DNA of 64,000 nt, taken from the NCBI GenBank assembly GCA_022385755.1, contig MU278368.1, positions 82,224-146,223 on the forward strand, given 5' to 3'. The position numbers and the translations under genes were made by a program. Of this stretch, positions 48,026 through 59,152 are shown one piece after another. The stretch is from Trametopsis cervina. Its lineage: Eukaryota; Basidiomycota; Agaricomycetes; Polyporales; Irpicaceae. The notes under the pieces are model-generated. The model saw nothing but the letters and a program-made list of their open reading frames with translations. It had not been told where the DNA came from and made no database searches. The stretch's first letter is position 1. Each line of letters begins with the position of its first letter.

Positions 48026-50176
48026 TCAATATTGATTTCCTGGGCTCTCCAGGGCTGCTTGGTCGAGAAATTTAAGCTTGCATACTTGTGTGCCTAAACG
48101 GAATGTGTGTATCCCAAGGAGGATAGAGCTGAATCGTAGGCTTTCCTCACTCACCTATCCTCATGTCGGCCAGGGCTTCCCTCCGCGACCACCCGTAGCC
48201 TGATATGAGCAATTCTGTACATACCGCTGCACCGTCCGCCACTGTTTTGGGTAAATGCGCGAAAGTGAACGCTATACAGTCATCATAAACGCTGCACAGA
48301 GTTGACGACATCTGTAAACGAAGCCCAACGCCGGCAGGCGACATTGCGATTGACCTTGCGTGTTTGCGCCTTGGAGTTCGCATCAAAAGGATTTTAAAAC
48401 CGGTGTTTGGTGGAAAACCTGGATGTAAAGCTGGATCTAGGAAGTTGTAGTTAGGTCTGCTAGATATTATTTCCGAATGCGCTTGCTGAGGAGCTTGGCA
48501 GCACGCTGTACAGTAGGCTCTTGTCCAAGCACTTAAAGGCAGCGTGCGCCTCGGTGGGATACAGTATGCGCTGTGCCCCATGAGCCACCAAGCACTTGGA
48601 TAAGATAGGCACACCTGTTTCGCTCATTTCGCTCTCCCGACAAGGAGGCACATCCCGCACCGGCGGACCAGGCCTGCTCGTGTGCTGCGCACTTTGAAGA
48701 TCTAGTCTTGGAGAGTGCGCGAGGAGGCCGCGGAGAGAGGGTTAGTGGTGTCGCTACATGATCGGCGATCGAGATGCGTATCGCAGTACTGTAGGACGAG
48801 TGTCGCGATGTGTGGCAGTTGTTGCGCGAACACAGTGGGCTAGTGAAGGGAGTTTGCTATGGACTGCTTAAGTGTGTCAGCTAAAGGGCTCGTCGTAGTC
48901 GATGCTGGCCCAAAGCACGAGAGCAGTGGGGGGTTTTGTCGTGCCAAGTCGAAGATGCGACCTGTGAACGTTTGAATTCCGGAGAGAAGTGCTCACCGGG
49001 CCTGCGGGTGCACTTGAAGCAGCGTCGATGCCTCCGACCCGAGGTCGAGGAACAAAATGGTGGTCGGCGATGCCTACTTGGGGGCTGCGACCTTTCGGAA
49101 CAACAAGTGAGCAGGTTTCGTTACAGTAAATGCAACATCCAAGCTCTCTGCTGTGCGATTTCCGGGCGTTCAGCGTTGAGGCGGCAGGACTAATTTATTC
49201 ATATGCGAGCGACACCAGTACGTTGAGGCGTCCCCGGTGTGTTTAGCGATAGACAGTCTGAAGAATGGTCAATGCACGAGGTACAGCGTTCAATGCTCAC
49301 CAATTCTCCAGAAAAGACAGATCTCGTTCCTCCCGGAACCAAAAACTGGCAAGTAGGTTGTGAGTCAGCGTCGGTCATAGCGTGTGAGGCAGCGTCGGTC
49401 ATAGCGTGTGAGGCCACGTCTGAGGACAACCAAGCGCAACGTTGACGTCGGTTAGTATCACGAGCTGAACGTGGTGTTTTGGTTAGTTCCTTGGGGTGCC
49501 TGGCATACAGTCAGATTGTGGCTTGCGTCTTGTGGTGGACTGTAGCCTGAGAGAGCCCAGCTAAAAACACACGCTACTGCACTTGCGCAGCACTTTTCCA
49601 AACTCGAGCAGAATGCAGAAGAGGGGTGAAGGCAGTGTCAAGAGTGTGTCAAGTGATGATGAGAGGTTATCGTACAAGCGCCTACGCCGATCTACTTTTG
49701 CCTACGGCTGTTTACTGATCTCCATCTGCACAACACGCCAGCGTCACTTACCCCAGCTACCCCATATTCCTCGCCGACGATCTCGTTTATTGTCTGGAAT
49801 ACGATGTGGTCCATTCGCTGGTACAGCAGGGGCTCTCTGAACACACTTCTACGCAAGCCAGTCGTCAGCCTCGCGCTGCTAATGACCCTGTATGACATTG
49901 GACGACAATCAACAAGGCGTCATCAGACATATGCACAGTGCCCGCGAATGAACAAGTGACCACCTCTGCCGGCACCTTACCCGTTTCAGCATCAGGGAAC
50001 TTGATTATCCGCCGTTCGCCCGGCTCATTCTACAATCAGGAGTCTGTTATACATTCCAGTGGCTCTCGCTATAAGGCCCCGGGTCGCACACCCCCGTGCG
50101 CCTCGAGATCCCAGCCATCTTCTTCCTCGCAGCTCGCACGCACTCACGTCACCCGGCTTCAAGTCTACAATACACG
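48026..50176. other. Gene-poor stretch upstream of the intact transporter
   Basis: Contains a 155-residue minus-strand frame (48147-48614) that I cannot assign and that includes two TACWGTA heptamers. It also has other TACWGTA sites at 48787 and 49122 and a 24-bp tandem repeat at 49366-49413. The final 230 bases are the leader of the transporter gene. By position this stretch contains the axis of the inverted duplication between 46-48 kb and 52-55.6 kb. Confidence 0.45.
49366..49413 (+). repeat. Two tandem copies of a 24-bp unit
   Basis: CAGCGTCGGTCATAGCGTGT plus GAGG is present twice in direct succession without mismatch (49366-49389 and 49390-49413). It lies outside any supported gene. Confidence 0.9.
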
Positions 50177-52529
50177 ATGTCTAGCGTGCAGGCGGCTCCA
50201 GAGGGGGTACGGTCCTCGGGATCCTCGACGTCGGCGTCGCTCGAGAAAGGCCGCGTCGAGCGTGTCGAGCGTGCGGACGCATCGGAGAAGGTGCAGCCCA
50301 AGATATACAACGAGCACGTCGATACCAGCGGGGTCGACGAGAAGAAGCTGATGCGCAAGCTCGACTTGTACCTCGTCCCGTGGCTGTCTTTCCTGTATCT
50401 CCTTAGCTTCCTTGACCGTACCAGCATCGGGAACGCAAAGGTACGTGCGCCCGGTCATCGTGGGCACTGTTGCATCGGCTGACGGGGCCCTGCAGCTGTA
50501 TGGAATGGAGCGCGACCTCGGGATCAACGACACGCAGTACAACATTGCGCTCACCATATTCTTCTTCTCTTACTCCCTCTTCGAGGTCCCCTCAAACGTC
50601 TTTCTCAAACGCCTCCGGCCCTCGCTGTGGCTCTCGCTTCTCATGTTGCTGTGGGGGGTTATGATGGTACGCTCCCCGTCCACCTTCTGCCCACCGTGCT
50701 ACTCACTCACGCTCGCCCGTATAGACGGTGCAAGGGCTCGTGCACAATTACGGTGGCCTGCTAGGTGCGTCTCCTCCGATAGCACCGATGCCGTGCACAT
50801 GTATAAATAACCACTTCCGCGCTCGTTCCTAGGGATGCGGTGGATGCTCGGCCTCTTCGAAGCGGGACTGTTTCCCGGCGTGAACTACTACCTCTCATGG
50901 TGTGTCTTCGCTGATCTCCACGTTCGCACGCCCCACTCGTCTCTGACGGACGGTGTGCATTATCCGATAGTTGGTACAGGCGTTCAGAGTTCGGCGTTCG
51001 CGCCGCGGTGTTCTTCTCGGCTGCTACGGTATGTCCCGCGCCCGCGTTATCTTCCCCTGGCAGTTTGCGCCGTATCCTGGATCCGTGTGTTCGATGCTGA
51101 TCAGGGGCTCTGTTATTGTACAGGTCAGCGGTGCGTACTGCCACCTGCACAAGGCTTCCTTGTGATGTTGACGTTGACACTGACGTTTGACTCGGAACCT
51201 ACGCAGGCGCGTTTGGCGGTCTGCTCGCGGTAAGCTCCTCCATGGACTCACGTGCGTCCTGAAGGTCTTAAGATCTCACCGCCCACAGGCAGCGATCTCA
51301 AACATGCACGGCGTCGGCGGCAAGCCCGCATGGGCGTGGATCTTCATCCTTGAGGGGCTCGCGACGGTGCTCGCGGGTATCGCGTCGTTCTGGATCATCC
51401 AGGACTTCCCCGACACGGCTAAATTCCTCACCGAGGAGGAGCGCACGGTCGTTATCCGGCGGCTGCAGGAGGATGACCAGTTCAGCGCGGCGGGCGAGAA
51501 GCTCAAAATGCGCTACATCTGGGAGAGTCTGCGTGACTGGAAGACGTGGCTCGGCAGTGAGTCGCCTAATCTGCTGTTTGTGATGTGTACGTACGGTTGA
51601 TGGACGCATGGCGCAGTGTTCCTCTACATGGGCAGCGACGGGCCCCTATACGCCTTCTCGCTCTTCCTGCCTAGCATCATCAACCAGGTGTGTCTCTCAG
51701 CTCCTCTTGTCTGCACTCACCGCGGCTGACCCAAGTTTCCTTAGCTCGGTAAGGACTATCGCACATTGATGCGCGTCGCAGGCCTGAACTGACCGCTGCA
51801 ATTCTGCAGGATTCACCGCAACACCTGCCAACCTACTAACGGTGCCCGTATACACACTCGCGTGCATTGTGACGTGCCTAGTTGGGTTCTATGCCGACCG
51901 TCACGGGCAGCGCGGCTATCTGAACATGTACGTCTTCTCGTTGCCCTCCCTCCCTACTTGCTCACACCCTGCAGCATGTTCTCGTGCGTCGGTGCAGCGG
52001 GGTACATTATCCTGATTGCATCGCGCAACGCTGCGCTCTCGTACGTCGGCGTGTACCTCGCGGCGTGTGGCATCTACCCGAACATTCCCAACACGATCGC
52101 GTGGGTGTCGAACAACGTCGAGGGCAGCTACAAGCGCAGCGTCACGCTCGCGATGGTCATCAGCTTCGGTAACATCAACGGTGCCGTGAGCTCGAATGTC
52201 GTACGTCCTCAGGGATCCCGATGTAGCATACAGTGCCTCACCGTCATTTGTTTGTTTGTTTGCAGTACCGGGGGCAGGACAAGCCGTGGTACACGCTAGG
52301 GCATGGTATCGTGCTCATGTACATCGGGATCGCGATTATCTGCGCGATCGCATACCGGACGTTGCTGAAGCGCGAGAACGACCGACGCGACCGCGGTGAG
52401 CGTGACGAGGTCATCGTCGGGGTGAATGAGGACCGCGAGGACCTGCTCGTGAACGGCCGGTTTGAGAGTGTCGAGGAGGCGAAGCGCGAAAAGGGTGACG
52501 GCTGGAGCGGGTACCGCTACACGCTCTAG
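50177..52529 (+). CDS. MFS transporter of the anion:cation symporter (Dal5/allantoate permease-like) family
   Basis: The only intact one of four related sequences in the window. ATG 50177 starts MSSVQAAPEGVRSSGSSTSA, a disordered N-terminus. The DEKKLMRKLDLYLVPWLSFL motif that opens the first helix then begins the membrane part, followed by SFLDRTSIGNAK. Further exons give LYGMERDLGINDTQYNIALT, FEVPSNVFLKRLRPSLWLS, GMRWMLGLFEAGLFPGVNYY, RRSEFGVRAAVFFSAAT, GGKPAWAWIFILEGLATVLA and DFPDTAKFLTEEER in the central loop. The second half has GSDGPLYAFSLFLPSIINQ, GFYADRHGQRGYLN, ACGIYPNIPNTIAWVSNN and a charged C-terminal tail ending GYRYTL at 52529. About twelve helices and ten short introns. This family carries carboxylates such as nicotinate, allantoate or pantothenate; the substrate cannot be read from the sequence. 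It acts at the plasma membrane (inference). Confidence 0.9.
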
Positions 52530-53060
52530 TTGTGCCTACGTAAACGGCTTTTTGACGAACATGAGACGAGCGATGCCGTTGTATTTCTCACATAGAGCCT
52601 TCTGTGCTGCTGTACATTATTACTGCTGTTTTGCTGTCCGTTGAATTGCGACAGTCTGCTAGTTGCGGATCTTGTGCCCCTCCGTGAAGACACAGATGCG
52701 GCGATAGTTGGTACAGCTCCGCATGAACAGCGTAAATACGGCCAGCATCCCCAATGAGCTCTCCCTCATGTCTCTCGGTTTTCCGTTCTATCTCCAGCGC
52801 TAGCGCCGCGAATGTGGGAGTGAGATTCGGCAGCGGCCGAACCCTGCCCTGAACACTTTCGCGAATCGGGGCGAACGATCCATGGCTAACACGGACCCCT
52901 TGTTCTCGTTCTTATTCGTGTACCATATCCCCAGAGCCTCTGGCCCACCTCTCATACCCAACCCAAAAGCTCGCTCGTAGCATCCCCTCTCTCTTCTGTA
53001 TACCCCGCTGTATAATCACCGTTTTTAACTCAAAAGACAACCGCACAGGTACTGATTACT
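52530..53060. promoter_or_regulatory. Intergenic region between transporter and orphan gene
   Basis: Holds the 3' flank of the transporter and the promoter of the orphan gene. A C/T-rich leader with CTCTCTCTTC lies just before 53061. In the chimeric relics at 47.7 and 57.7 kb this region is lost. Confidence 0.5.
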
Positions 53061-53891
53061 ATGGGCCGACCACTCTTTTCCCAGACGTACCCCGCCGCGT
53101 CCTCCCCCGCCGTCCGCCAACCAGAGCCTGAGCCCGCCCGCGCGCAGGACCCATACGCGCGATGGACATACTGGACCCCGTTCGACCCCGATTCGGAGGA
53201 GTTCTTCGTGGACGCAGAAGAGGAGCGCGTCAGGGTGGGTGGGGCAGACGAGACGATCGTGGTCGAGGACATGATTGGCAGCAGCTCGAGCGAGGGGAGC
53301 GCAAGTGGGCGGGAGACGCCTGTATTTGCGGACGTCATGGAGCCGTCATTTGCGGAGGTTGTCGAAGCTGGGAGATGGGCCACCGCGCGTCGTGCGCTGG
53401 TCAACGCGAACGCTACGCTAGACGCGATCGCCGCCAGCGACGATGAGGACGAGGAACTTATGTACCCCCAACTGGGTGAGGACGAGGGGCACACCTACAG
53501 GGCCATGCAGGTGAGGCAAGGCCAGTCTCCTCCATCCGTCGGCTTTGCCTCTCCGAGGGCAACGACCTCGTATGTGCGCGTACCCCATGGCGCCAGGCGG
53601 TCGCGCTCTCCAGAGCCCATTAACCTCCCATCACCCTCCCCCGTGCAGCACTCTACGGTGTCTGCGCCTATCGCCATCCCGGCACGACCGTCAACGCCGC
53701 CCAACCAGGCATCCTGGCCCTACGGCACGCCGTCGCCCGCGCCATCTGTGACCCCCCGTCTGTACACCTGGCGTCCGCCCGCTCTGCCCATCGCAGTTTC
53801 GCCAGGCAGCCCGCTCCCGAACCGCAGTGCGCGCATGTCCGTTGCCCGCATATCTCCCTCCGCTGTGGCTCTCCAGCGCGTCATTGGATAG
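53061..53891 (+). CDS. Orphan acidic, Pro/Ser-rich protein, function unknown
   Basis: Single-exon frame of 276 codons, start ATG 53061 after a pyrimidine-rich leader. The N-terminal third has a distinctive segment WTYWTPFDPDSEEFFVDAEE and then VRVGGADETIVVEDMIGSS. A middle helix-like acidic part has AEVVEAGRWATARRALVNAN and ASDDEDEELMYPQ. The last half is Pro/Ser/Arg-rich and probably disordered. No signal peptide, helix bundle or known domain is visible. The N-terminal segment recurs in two places (47.7 and 57.7 kb) fused to transporter tails, so its parts were under duplication. The reading frame is clean, but the lack of any recognised family leaves a chance that it is lineage-specific. 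Confidence 0.7.
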   Translation: MGRPLFSQTYPAASSPAVRQPEPEPARAQDPYARWTYWTPFDPDSEEFFVDAEEERVRVGGADETIVVEDMIGSSSSEGSASGRETPVFADVMEPSFAEVVEAGRWATARRALVNANATLDAIAASDDEDEELMYPQLGEDEGHTYRAMQVRQGQSPPSVGFASPRATTSYVRVPHGARRSRSPEPINLPSPSPVQHSTVSAPIAIPARPSTPPNQASWPYGTPSPAPSVTPRLYTWRPPALPIAVSPGSPLPNRSARMSVARISPSAVALQRVIG

Positions 53892-53954
53892 ACGCGACGA
53901 TCCGTCCTTCGTCCTTAGCCAAACTCTTCTCGATATCTGCCTGCTTTCGAGCAA

Positions 53955-54060
53955 ACACTGAACTTAACCCTCGCGGATCTGCCTCTTACCTACACACACG
54001 AATCCCGGGCATGTCTGCCGCGTCGCTCTCTTGACTCTCAATTCGATTCCCTTGCTCCTG
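53955..54060 (+). repeat. Partial copy of repeat block R
   Basis: The stretch following the orphan gene matches the first part of the two R blocks (27216 on and 29600 on), including CTCGCGGA and TTACCTACACACACG. It places the origin of block R in the 3' flank of the orphan gene, or an insertion next to it. Confidence 0.7.
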
Positions 54061-54349
54061 TTATCTGCCGCACCAAGATATGCCGCACCCCTCGTTCCTT
54101 ACATCTAGACCTATCTCGTGTCATTATTTTGCTCCAGTTTGCTGCTCTCCGGGCCCACTTTTATCTCAGTGTATTGTTCTTCCGGACGGCCCTGTGGCCT
54201 GCTGGGTTATGTACATACTATTGTGTACCATAGATGTCTTCATATCATATGGTCTCTTGCTGCATTCTGACCGCCAACCCTTGCAGTGACTCTGACAACT
54301 GTGGGCATCTGATCACACTCCACATGAGGACTTGCTTCGAATAGATACA

Positions 54350-54530
54350 CAAAATATAGGCAATAGCATAATACGATGGGATGTGCCCCGCCCCCTTTTG
54401 AATCAAGGCAGTTAGCCCTTAGCAAAGTAGGGAAAACCCGTCCGAGATGACCAGTAGTGTATCCGTACTAGGAATATACACCGAGTGCATCGCGAACAGC
54501 TTCCCACACGAGACCGCAATCAGTCAATTT
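54350..54530 (-). pseudogene. Strongly decayed relic of the tail-anchored gene (copy 5)
   Basis: Downstream of the minus-strand ubiquitin-eS31 copy. It shares the segment GATTGCGGTCTCGTGTGGGA and the following 40 bases with the relic at 47.33 kb, and near 54420-54400 the end of intron 3 (GCTAAGGGCTAA) is still visible. No frame remains. It mirrors the order eS31 - tail-anchored relic seen at 46.5-47.6 kb. Confidence 0.65.
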
Positions 54531-54614
54531 CGCGACACATCTATATCGTTCAAAGTATGCTCGTATTCATACAGTACGCATAGTAGATACATGAATGCAG
54601 TACAAATCTTTCAC

Positions 54615-55338
<724 letters not shown>

Positions 55339-55610
55339 CTAATGGAGGACAAAGTGGTCAGGATACCACAATACGCCATTGGTTAACGAAGACATACTTT
55401 GCAGATGCCCCTGTCTGTCCAACGAACTTAACGGTGGAGTCGTCGACAAAAGCTGATATCTGTCTGTAGAGAAAGGCGTAGCGTGGCTCGCTCAGCTACT
55501 TATATATTCAGGGCATTGCCCGGGCTGTTGTGGACCCAGCGCAACAAGGTTCAACCTCCGCTGACTAACACACTCACTCCGCTTCGCGAATGTCCGAGAC
55601 GCGTCTGCGT
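55339..55610 (-). promoter_or_regulatory. Duplicated eS31 promoter with a retained ACGCGT box
   Basis: Inverted copy of the region upstream of eS31 copy 1, including CTCCACCGTTAAGTTCGTTG, the 5' untranslated intron and one GACGCGTC box near 55588-55595. The RFC3 gene that shares this promoter at 46.2 kb is not present here. The duplication border is therefore inside the shared promoter, just before RFC3. Confidence 0.7.
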
Positions 55611-55721
55611 TATGACGATGGCAATTGCACTACAGTAGCATCGCTCGAGATGCTCGGAAATTGTAGACTTGTTGCGCTGTGAGTTGTTTGTCTTGAAGCT
55701 TCGGTCTTGGTTGACACATTG

Positions 55722-56265
55722 GATAGGTCTGGCGATGATTCAAGGATGTGATAGACAACGCAGCGGATTTCGGTATAATGACGCTTACACAGTCCAGGAA
55801 GAACCCAATAATGTTCTCATGGAAATCTGAAGATGTTCCTTAGGCACAGAGACCCACGACATAACCACCTTCACGAGAATCTTTGGGTTCAGTCTCTGAG
55901 GGTGGACCGCGTAGACCATGCTTGAAAGGACAGCACGATTCTAGTGTGTGACTATTGCGCTAACAGCGGATGGACCGTCTATGCTGGACTACCGGACGCT
56001 GCCATTTCCGTTCTTATTTGAGTGCTACATCTCCTGACCGTCTCGTGGACACACTCTGCTTCTGGATTTGAACCACACGGACAGACACTCGAAATACAGG
56101 TGAGTATAGGGAGGGTTTAGGGCGCAAAAGTATTGTACTGAACGTTTTCCAGCATACAAAGGGTGACATTATCCGATGGGACGATACTTTCTGAGGATAT
56201 GGTCGCTTTAGAGGGCCCACACATGAGCGGTGGGCGAGTCCAGTCATAGACGGTTCTGACGTTCA
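55722..56265 (+). pseudogene. Broken fragment of F-box paralogue 1
   Basis: The plus strand matches the minus-strand F-box gene at 6130-8159. It has AAGGATGTGATAGACAACGC, then CACGAGAATCTTTGGGTTCA, TTTCCGTTCTTATTTGAGTG and the donor region GTGAGTATAGGGAGG. It covers about exons 2-3 and part of intron 3 on. Several frameshifts and stops interrupt it (for instance a TGA in place of a Tyr codon after TGCTACATCTCC). It is joined at about 56265-56275 directly to a transporter fragment. The source gene is about 47 kb to the left. Confidence 0.85.
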
Positions 56266-57775
56266 ACGACATACATTACAACATCGTGGTCATCATATTC
56301 TTCTTCTATTCCCTGTTTGAACCCCTCAAACGTCTTTCTCAAACGCCATCGGCTCCCGCTGTGGCTCTCGCTTCTCATGCTGCTCTGGGGGGTCATGATG
56401 GTACGCTTCCTATCCTCTTCCTAACCATCGTACAGACGTTCAGAGTTCGGCGTTCGCGCCGCGGTGTTCTTCTCGGCTACCACGGTACGTCCCACCACCG
56501 CGTTATCTTCCTCTGACAGTTCGCGCCGTATCCTGGATCCGTGTGTTCGATGCTGATCAAGGGCTCTGTTGTACAGGTCAGCGGTGCGTACTGCCACCTG
56601 CACAAGGCTTCCTTGTGTTGTTGACGTTGACACTGACATTGACCCGGAACCTGCTCAGGCGCGTTCGGCGGTCTGCTCGCGGTAAGCTGCTCTGTGGAAT
56701 CACATACGTGCTGAGAGTCCTGAGATCTTTGAGGGACTCGCGACTGATCACGTCGTGCTGAATCATTCAGGACTTCCCCGACACGGCTAAATTCCTCAAC
56801 GAGGAGGAGCGCACAATCGTCGTCCGATGGCTGCAGAAGAGGACCAGTTTAGCGCGGCAGGCAAGCAGCTCAAGATGCGGCACATCTGGGAGAGTCTGCG
56901 CAACTGGAAGATGTGGCTTGGCAGTGACCATCCCGTTGTGTTGTACACCTTTTCACCTTTTCTAGCTCGATAAGAACTATTGCACATCGATTCGCGTCGC
57001 ATGCCTGAGCTGACCGTCGCACCTCCGCAGGATATACCGCAACACCGGCCAATCTCCTGACGGTGCCCGTGTACACGCTCGCGTGTATTGTGACGTGCCT
57101 TGTTGGGTTCTACGCTGACCGCCACAGGCAGCGCGGCTATCTGAACATGTATGTCCCCTCCTTCTCCTCCCTCCCTGCTTGCCTGCTTACGGTCTGCAGT
57201 ATTCTCTCGTGCGTCTGTGTGGCGGGATAGATACATCCTGACTGCGTCACGCAACGCTGCGCTCTCGTACGTCGGCGTGTACCTTGCAGCCTGCGGCATC
57301 TACCCAAACATCCCCAACACGATCGCGTGGGTGTCGAACAACGTTGAGGGCAGCTACAAGTGCAGCGTCACGCTCGCGATGGTCATCAGCTTCGGTAATA
57401 TCAATGGTGCCGTGAGCTCGAATGTCGTACGTCGTCAGCGATCCCAATGTTGCATACAGAGGCTCACCTTTATTTGTTTGTCTGCAGTACCGGGGGCAGA
57501 ACAAGCCGTGGTACAGACTAGGGCATGGTATCGTGCTCATGTACATGTACATCGCGATCGCGATTGTCTGCGCGAGCGCATACCGGATGCTGCTGAAGCG
57601 CGAGAATGAGCGGCGCGACCGCGGCGAGCGCGACGAGGTCATTGTGGGCGTGAACAAGGACCGCAAGGAACTGCTCATGAACAGCCGGCTTACGAGTGTG
57701 GAGAGGAACCAAGGGCTGACACCATTCAACCCCAACTCAGAGGAGTTTTACATGGACACGGAGGAGGAGCACTAG
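56266..57775 (+). pseudogene. Broken transporter copy ending in the orphan-gene segment
   Basis: Starts inside exon 2 of the transporter (matching TYNIALTIFFFSYSLFE) and follows the intact gene to its tail. Several exons or parts are deleted: the segment around GKPAWAWIFILEGLATV, and the exon with GSDGPLYAFSLFLP. The central loop is frameshifted after DTAKFLNEEERTIV. The 3' part is better kept (AACGIYPNIPNTIAWVSNN, NKPWYRLGHGIVLMY, LLKRENERRDRGERDEVIVG). After SRLTSVERNQG it continues LTPFNPNSEEFYMDTEEE and stops. The latter is the N-terminal block of the orphan gene, so the fusion resembles that at 47.7 kb. It converges on the tail-anchored gene at 57854. Confidence 0.87.
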
Positions 57776-57853
57776 ACGGCAGGCATGGTGGTCATGATGG
57801 TCAGTGGCACAAGTAGTATATATATATAATGTAGACAGTAATGCATGAAATAT

Positions 57854-58544
57854 CTACACTGCCTGCTCAAGGCATTGGGGGTTCTCATTACGATGTTGAA
57901 GTGAGATGTTGAGTGATGGTGATGGTGAAAGCACTTCAGGTGGTGGTGGTTGACCTTTGATCATGTACATATAGTACAAGATGAACGGGACCATGACACA
58001 TGCAAGTAGGGCAATAACCTTGACCAAGTCGAACTAATTGCCGTTAGTTGATACTCTTCTCACATAAAAAAGAATGCTCACTTTCATCTTTAACTTTTCA
58101 AGCGGTTTGTGTATCACCACGCGGGTATTGTCGACCTGAATTTCTGTGCTAGATAGATTGTATTGAACAAGTTGGACTGCTGCTGCTAAGATAGCATTGT
58201 GATTGACTTGTTCATCTGTACAAAAGAGGTCAGCACTTACTGCTCAGACAATTACTGACATTCACTCACTCTGCTGATGTTCAGCACCACTCTCTGCTCT
58301 CGATCCAGAGGACCCACTGGCTCCCTCATGATCTGGAGTAGCTGTGTTGCTTTGTCAGTACCTGTTTCGGAGCACAGAGGTCTGCAAACTTACTCTCATA
58401 TTCAGACCCAGGCTTAGCCATCTGATCTCCGCTCAATAGACCCATTTGGATTTCTGGCTCCGACATTATGTATCGATAAGGGTATTGGTAAGGAGGTGGA
58501 GGTGATGGCGAAGTGGTGGGAGATGGGGAAGTGGTTGGAGGCAT
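57854..58544 (-). CDS. Small tail-anchored membrane protein, family copy 3
   Basis: Four exons with the same intron phases and almost the same intron sequences as the copy at 28010. ATG 58544 starts MPPTTSPSPTTSPSPPPPYQ, and IMSEPEIQMGLLSGDQMAKP follows. The middle exons give ASGSSGSRAESGAEHQQ and HNAILAAAVQLVQYNLSSTE. The last exon has the helix VIALLACVMVPFILYYMYM. Here the C-terminus is about 35 residues longer than in copy 2 (GQPPPPEVLSPSPSLNISLQ and on), to the stop at 57854, because the copy-2 stop codon is not present. This gives a longer lumenal or external tail, so topology is a little less certain. The frame is open throughout. The promoter (about 58580-58690) matches that of copy 2. 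Function unknown. Confidence 0.75.
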
Positions 58545-59152
58545 TTTTGGTGAGTGTGGCTGACTTGTGAGAGTCAGCCGAGGCAGACACATTGTAGATA
58601 TAGCATACCAGTCGTGATCGGTGTCCATTTCAAGATCGCATCTTGCATCCGCGGTCGGCGCTCCGATGTCCATACTGTACTATGGACCCACTATGTTGCA
58701 CCCGGCAAGTGTCCTCAGTGGGGTTCCGGCGTGGGCCCAGCGCCGCCGTGTCAGGAGGGTCTACCTTAGAGCCCCTGCCCGGTTATGCATTTCCCTTTCC
58801 ACATGCACGGCTATCTTTCCTCGCCGGTCTCACTCGAGGCAGACAGGGCTTCATGATTAATCTCGCACCTCTGAACATCTATACCGTTCTAGTATTCAGT
58901 AATACTAATGTACATCCTACAACTGTAGCCTACTCCGCTGCTGGACAGCACATCAGACTGTCACGTTGCTAGCAGTGGGGGCACTAAAGCAGGACAAGTC
59001 CACTACAAGATAGTAGCAATCGTTACGAGCCCTATCCTGTGAAACTCCCGTCTGTTCGTTCGCAACTTGGAAGCCTTCACGGGCTCTGGTCTGATACGAC
59101 TGACAGGTCCTCGCGCGTGATTAGTTGCCGTTTTGTCACCCCTTGCCTTGAT
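58545..59152. promoter_or_regulatory. Promoter of tail-anchored copy 3 and 3' flank of the BCS1-like gene
   Basis: The first 150 bases match the upstream region of the gene at 28010 in inverted form (ATCCGCGGTCGGCGCTCC). One TACWGTA site lies at 58673. I see nothing in the rest. Confidence 0.55.

Noticed and set aside
48147..48660. Minus-strand frames of 155 and 66 codons as a small gene
   Set aside because: The two frames overlap without a convincing splice, contain TACWGTA sites otherwise limited to non-coding DNA, and match no family I know.
56266..57775. Second functional transporter gene
   Set aside because: The first exon is missing, two internal exonic segments are deleted and the central loop is frameshifted, so it is a pseudogene despite a well-kept 3' part.
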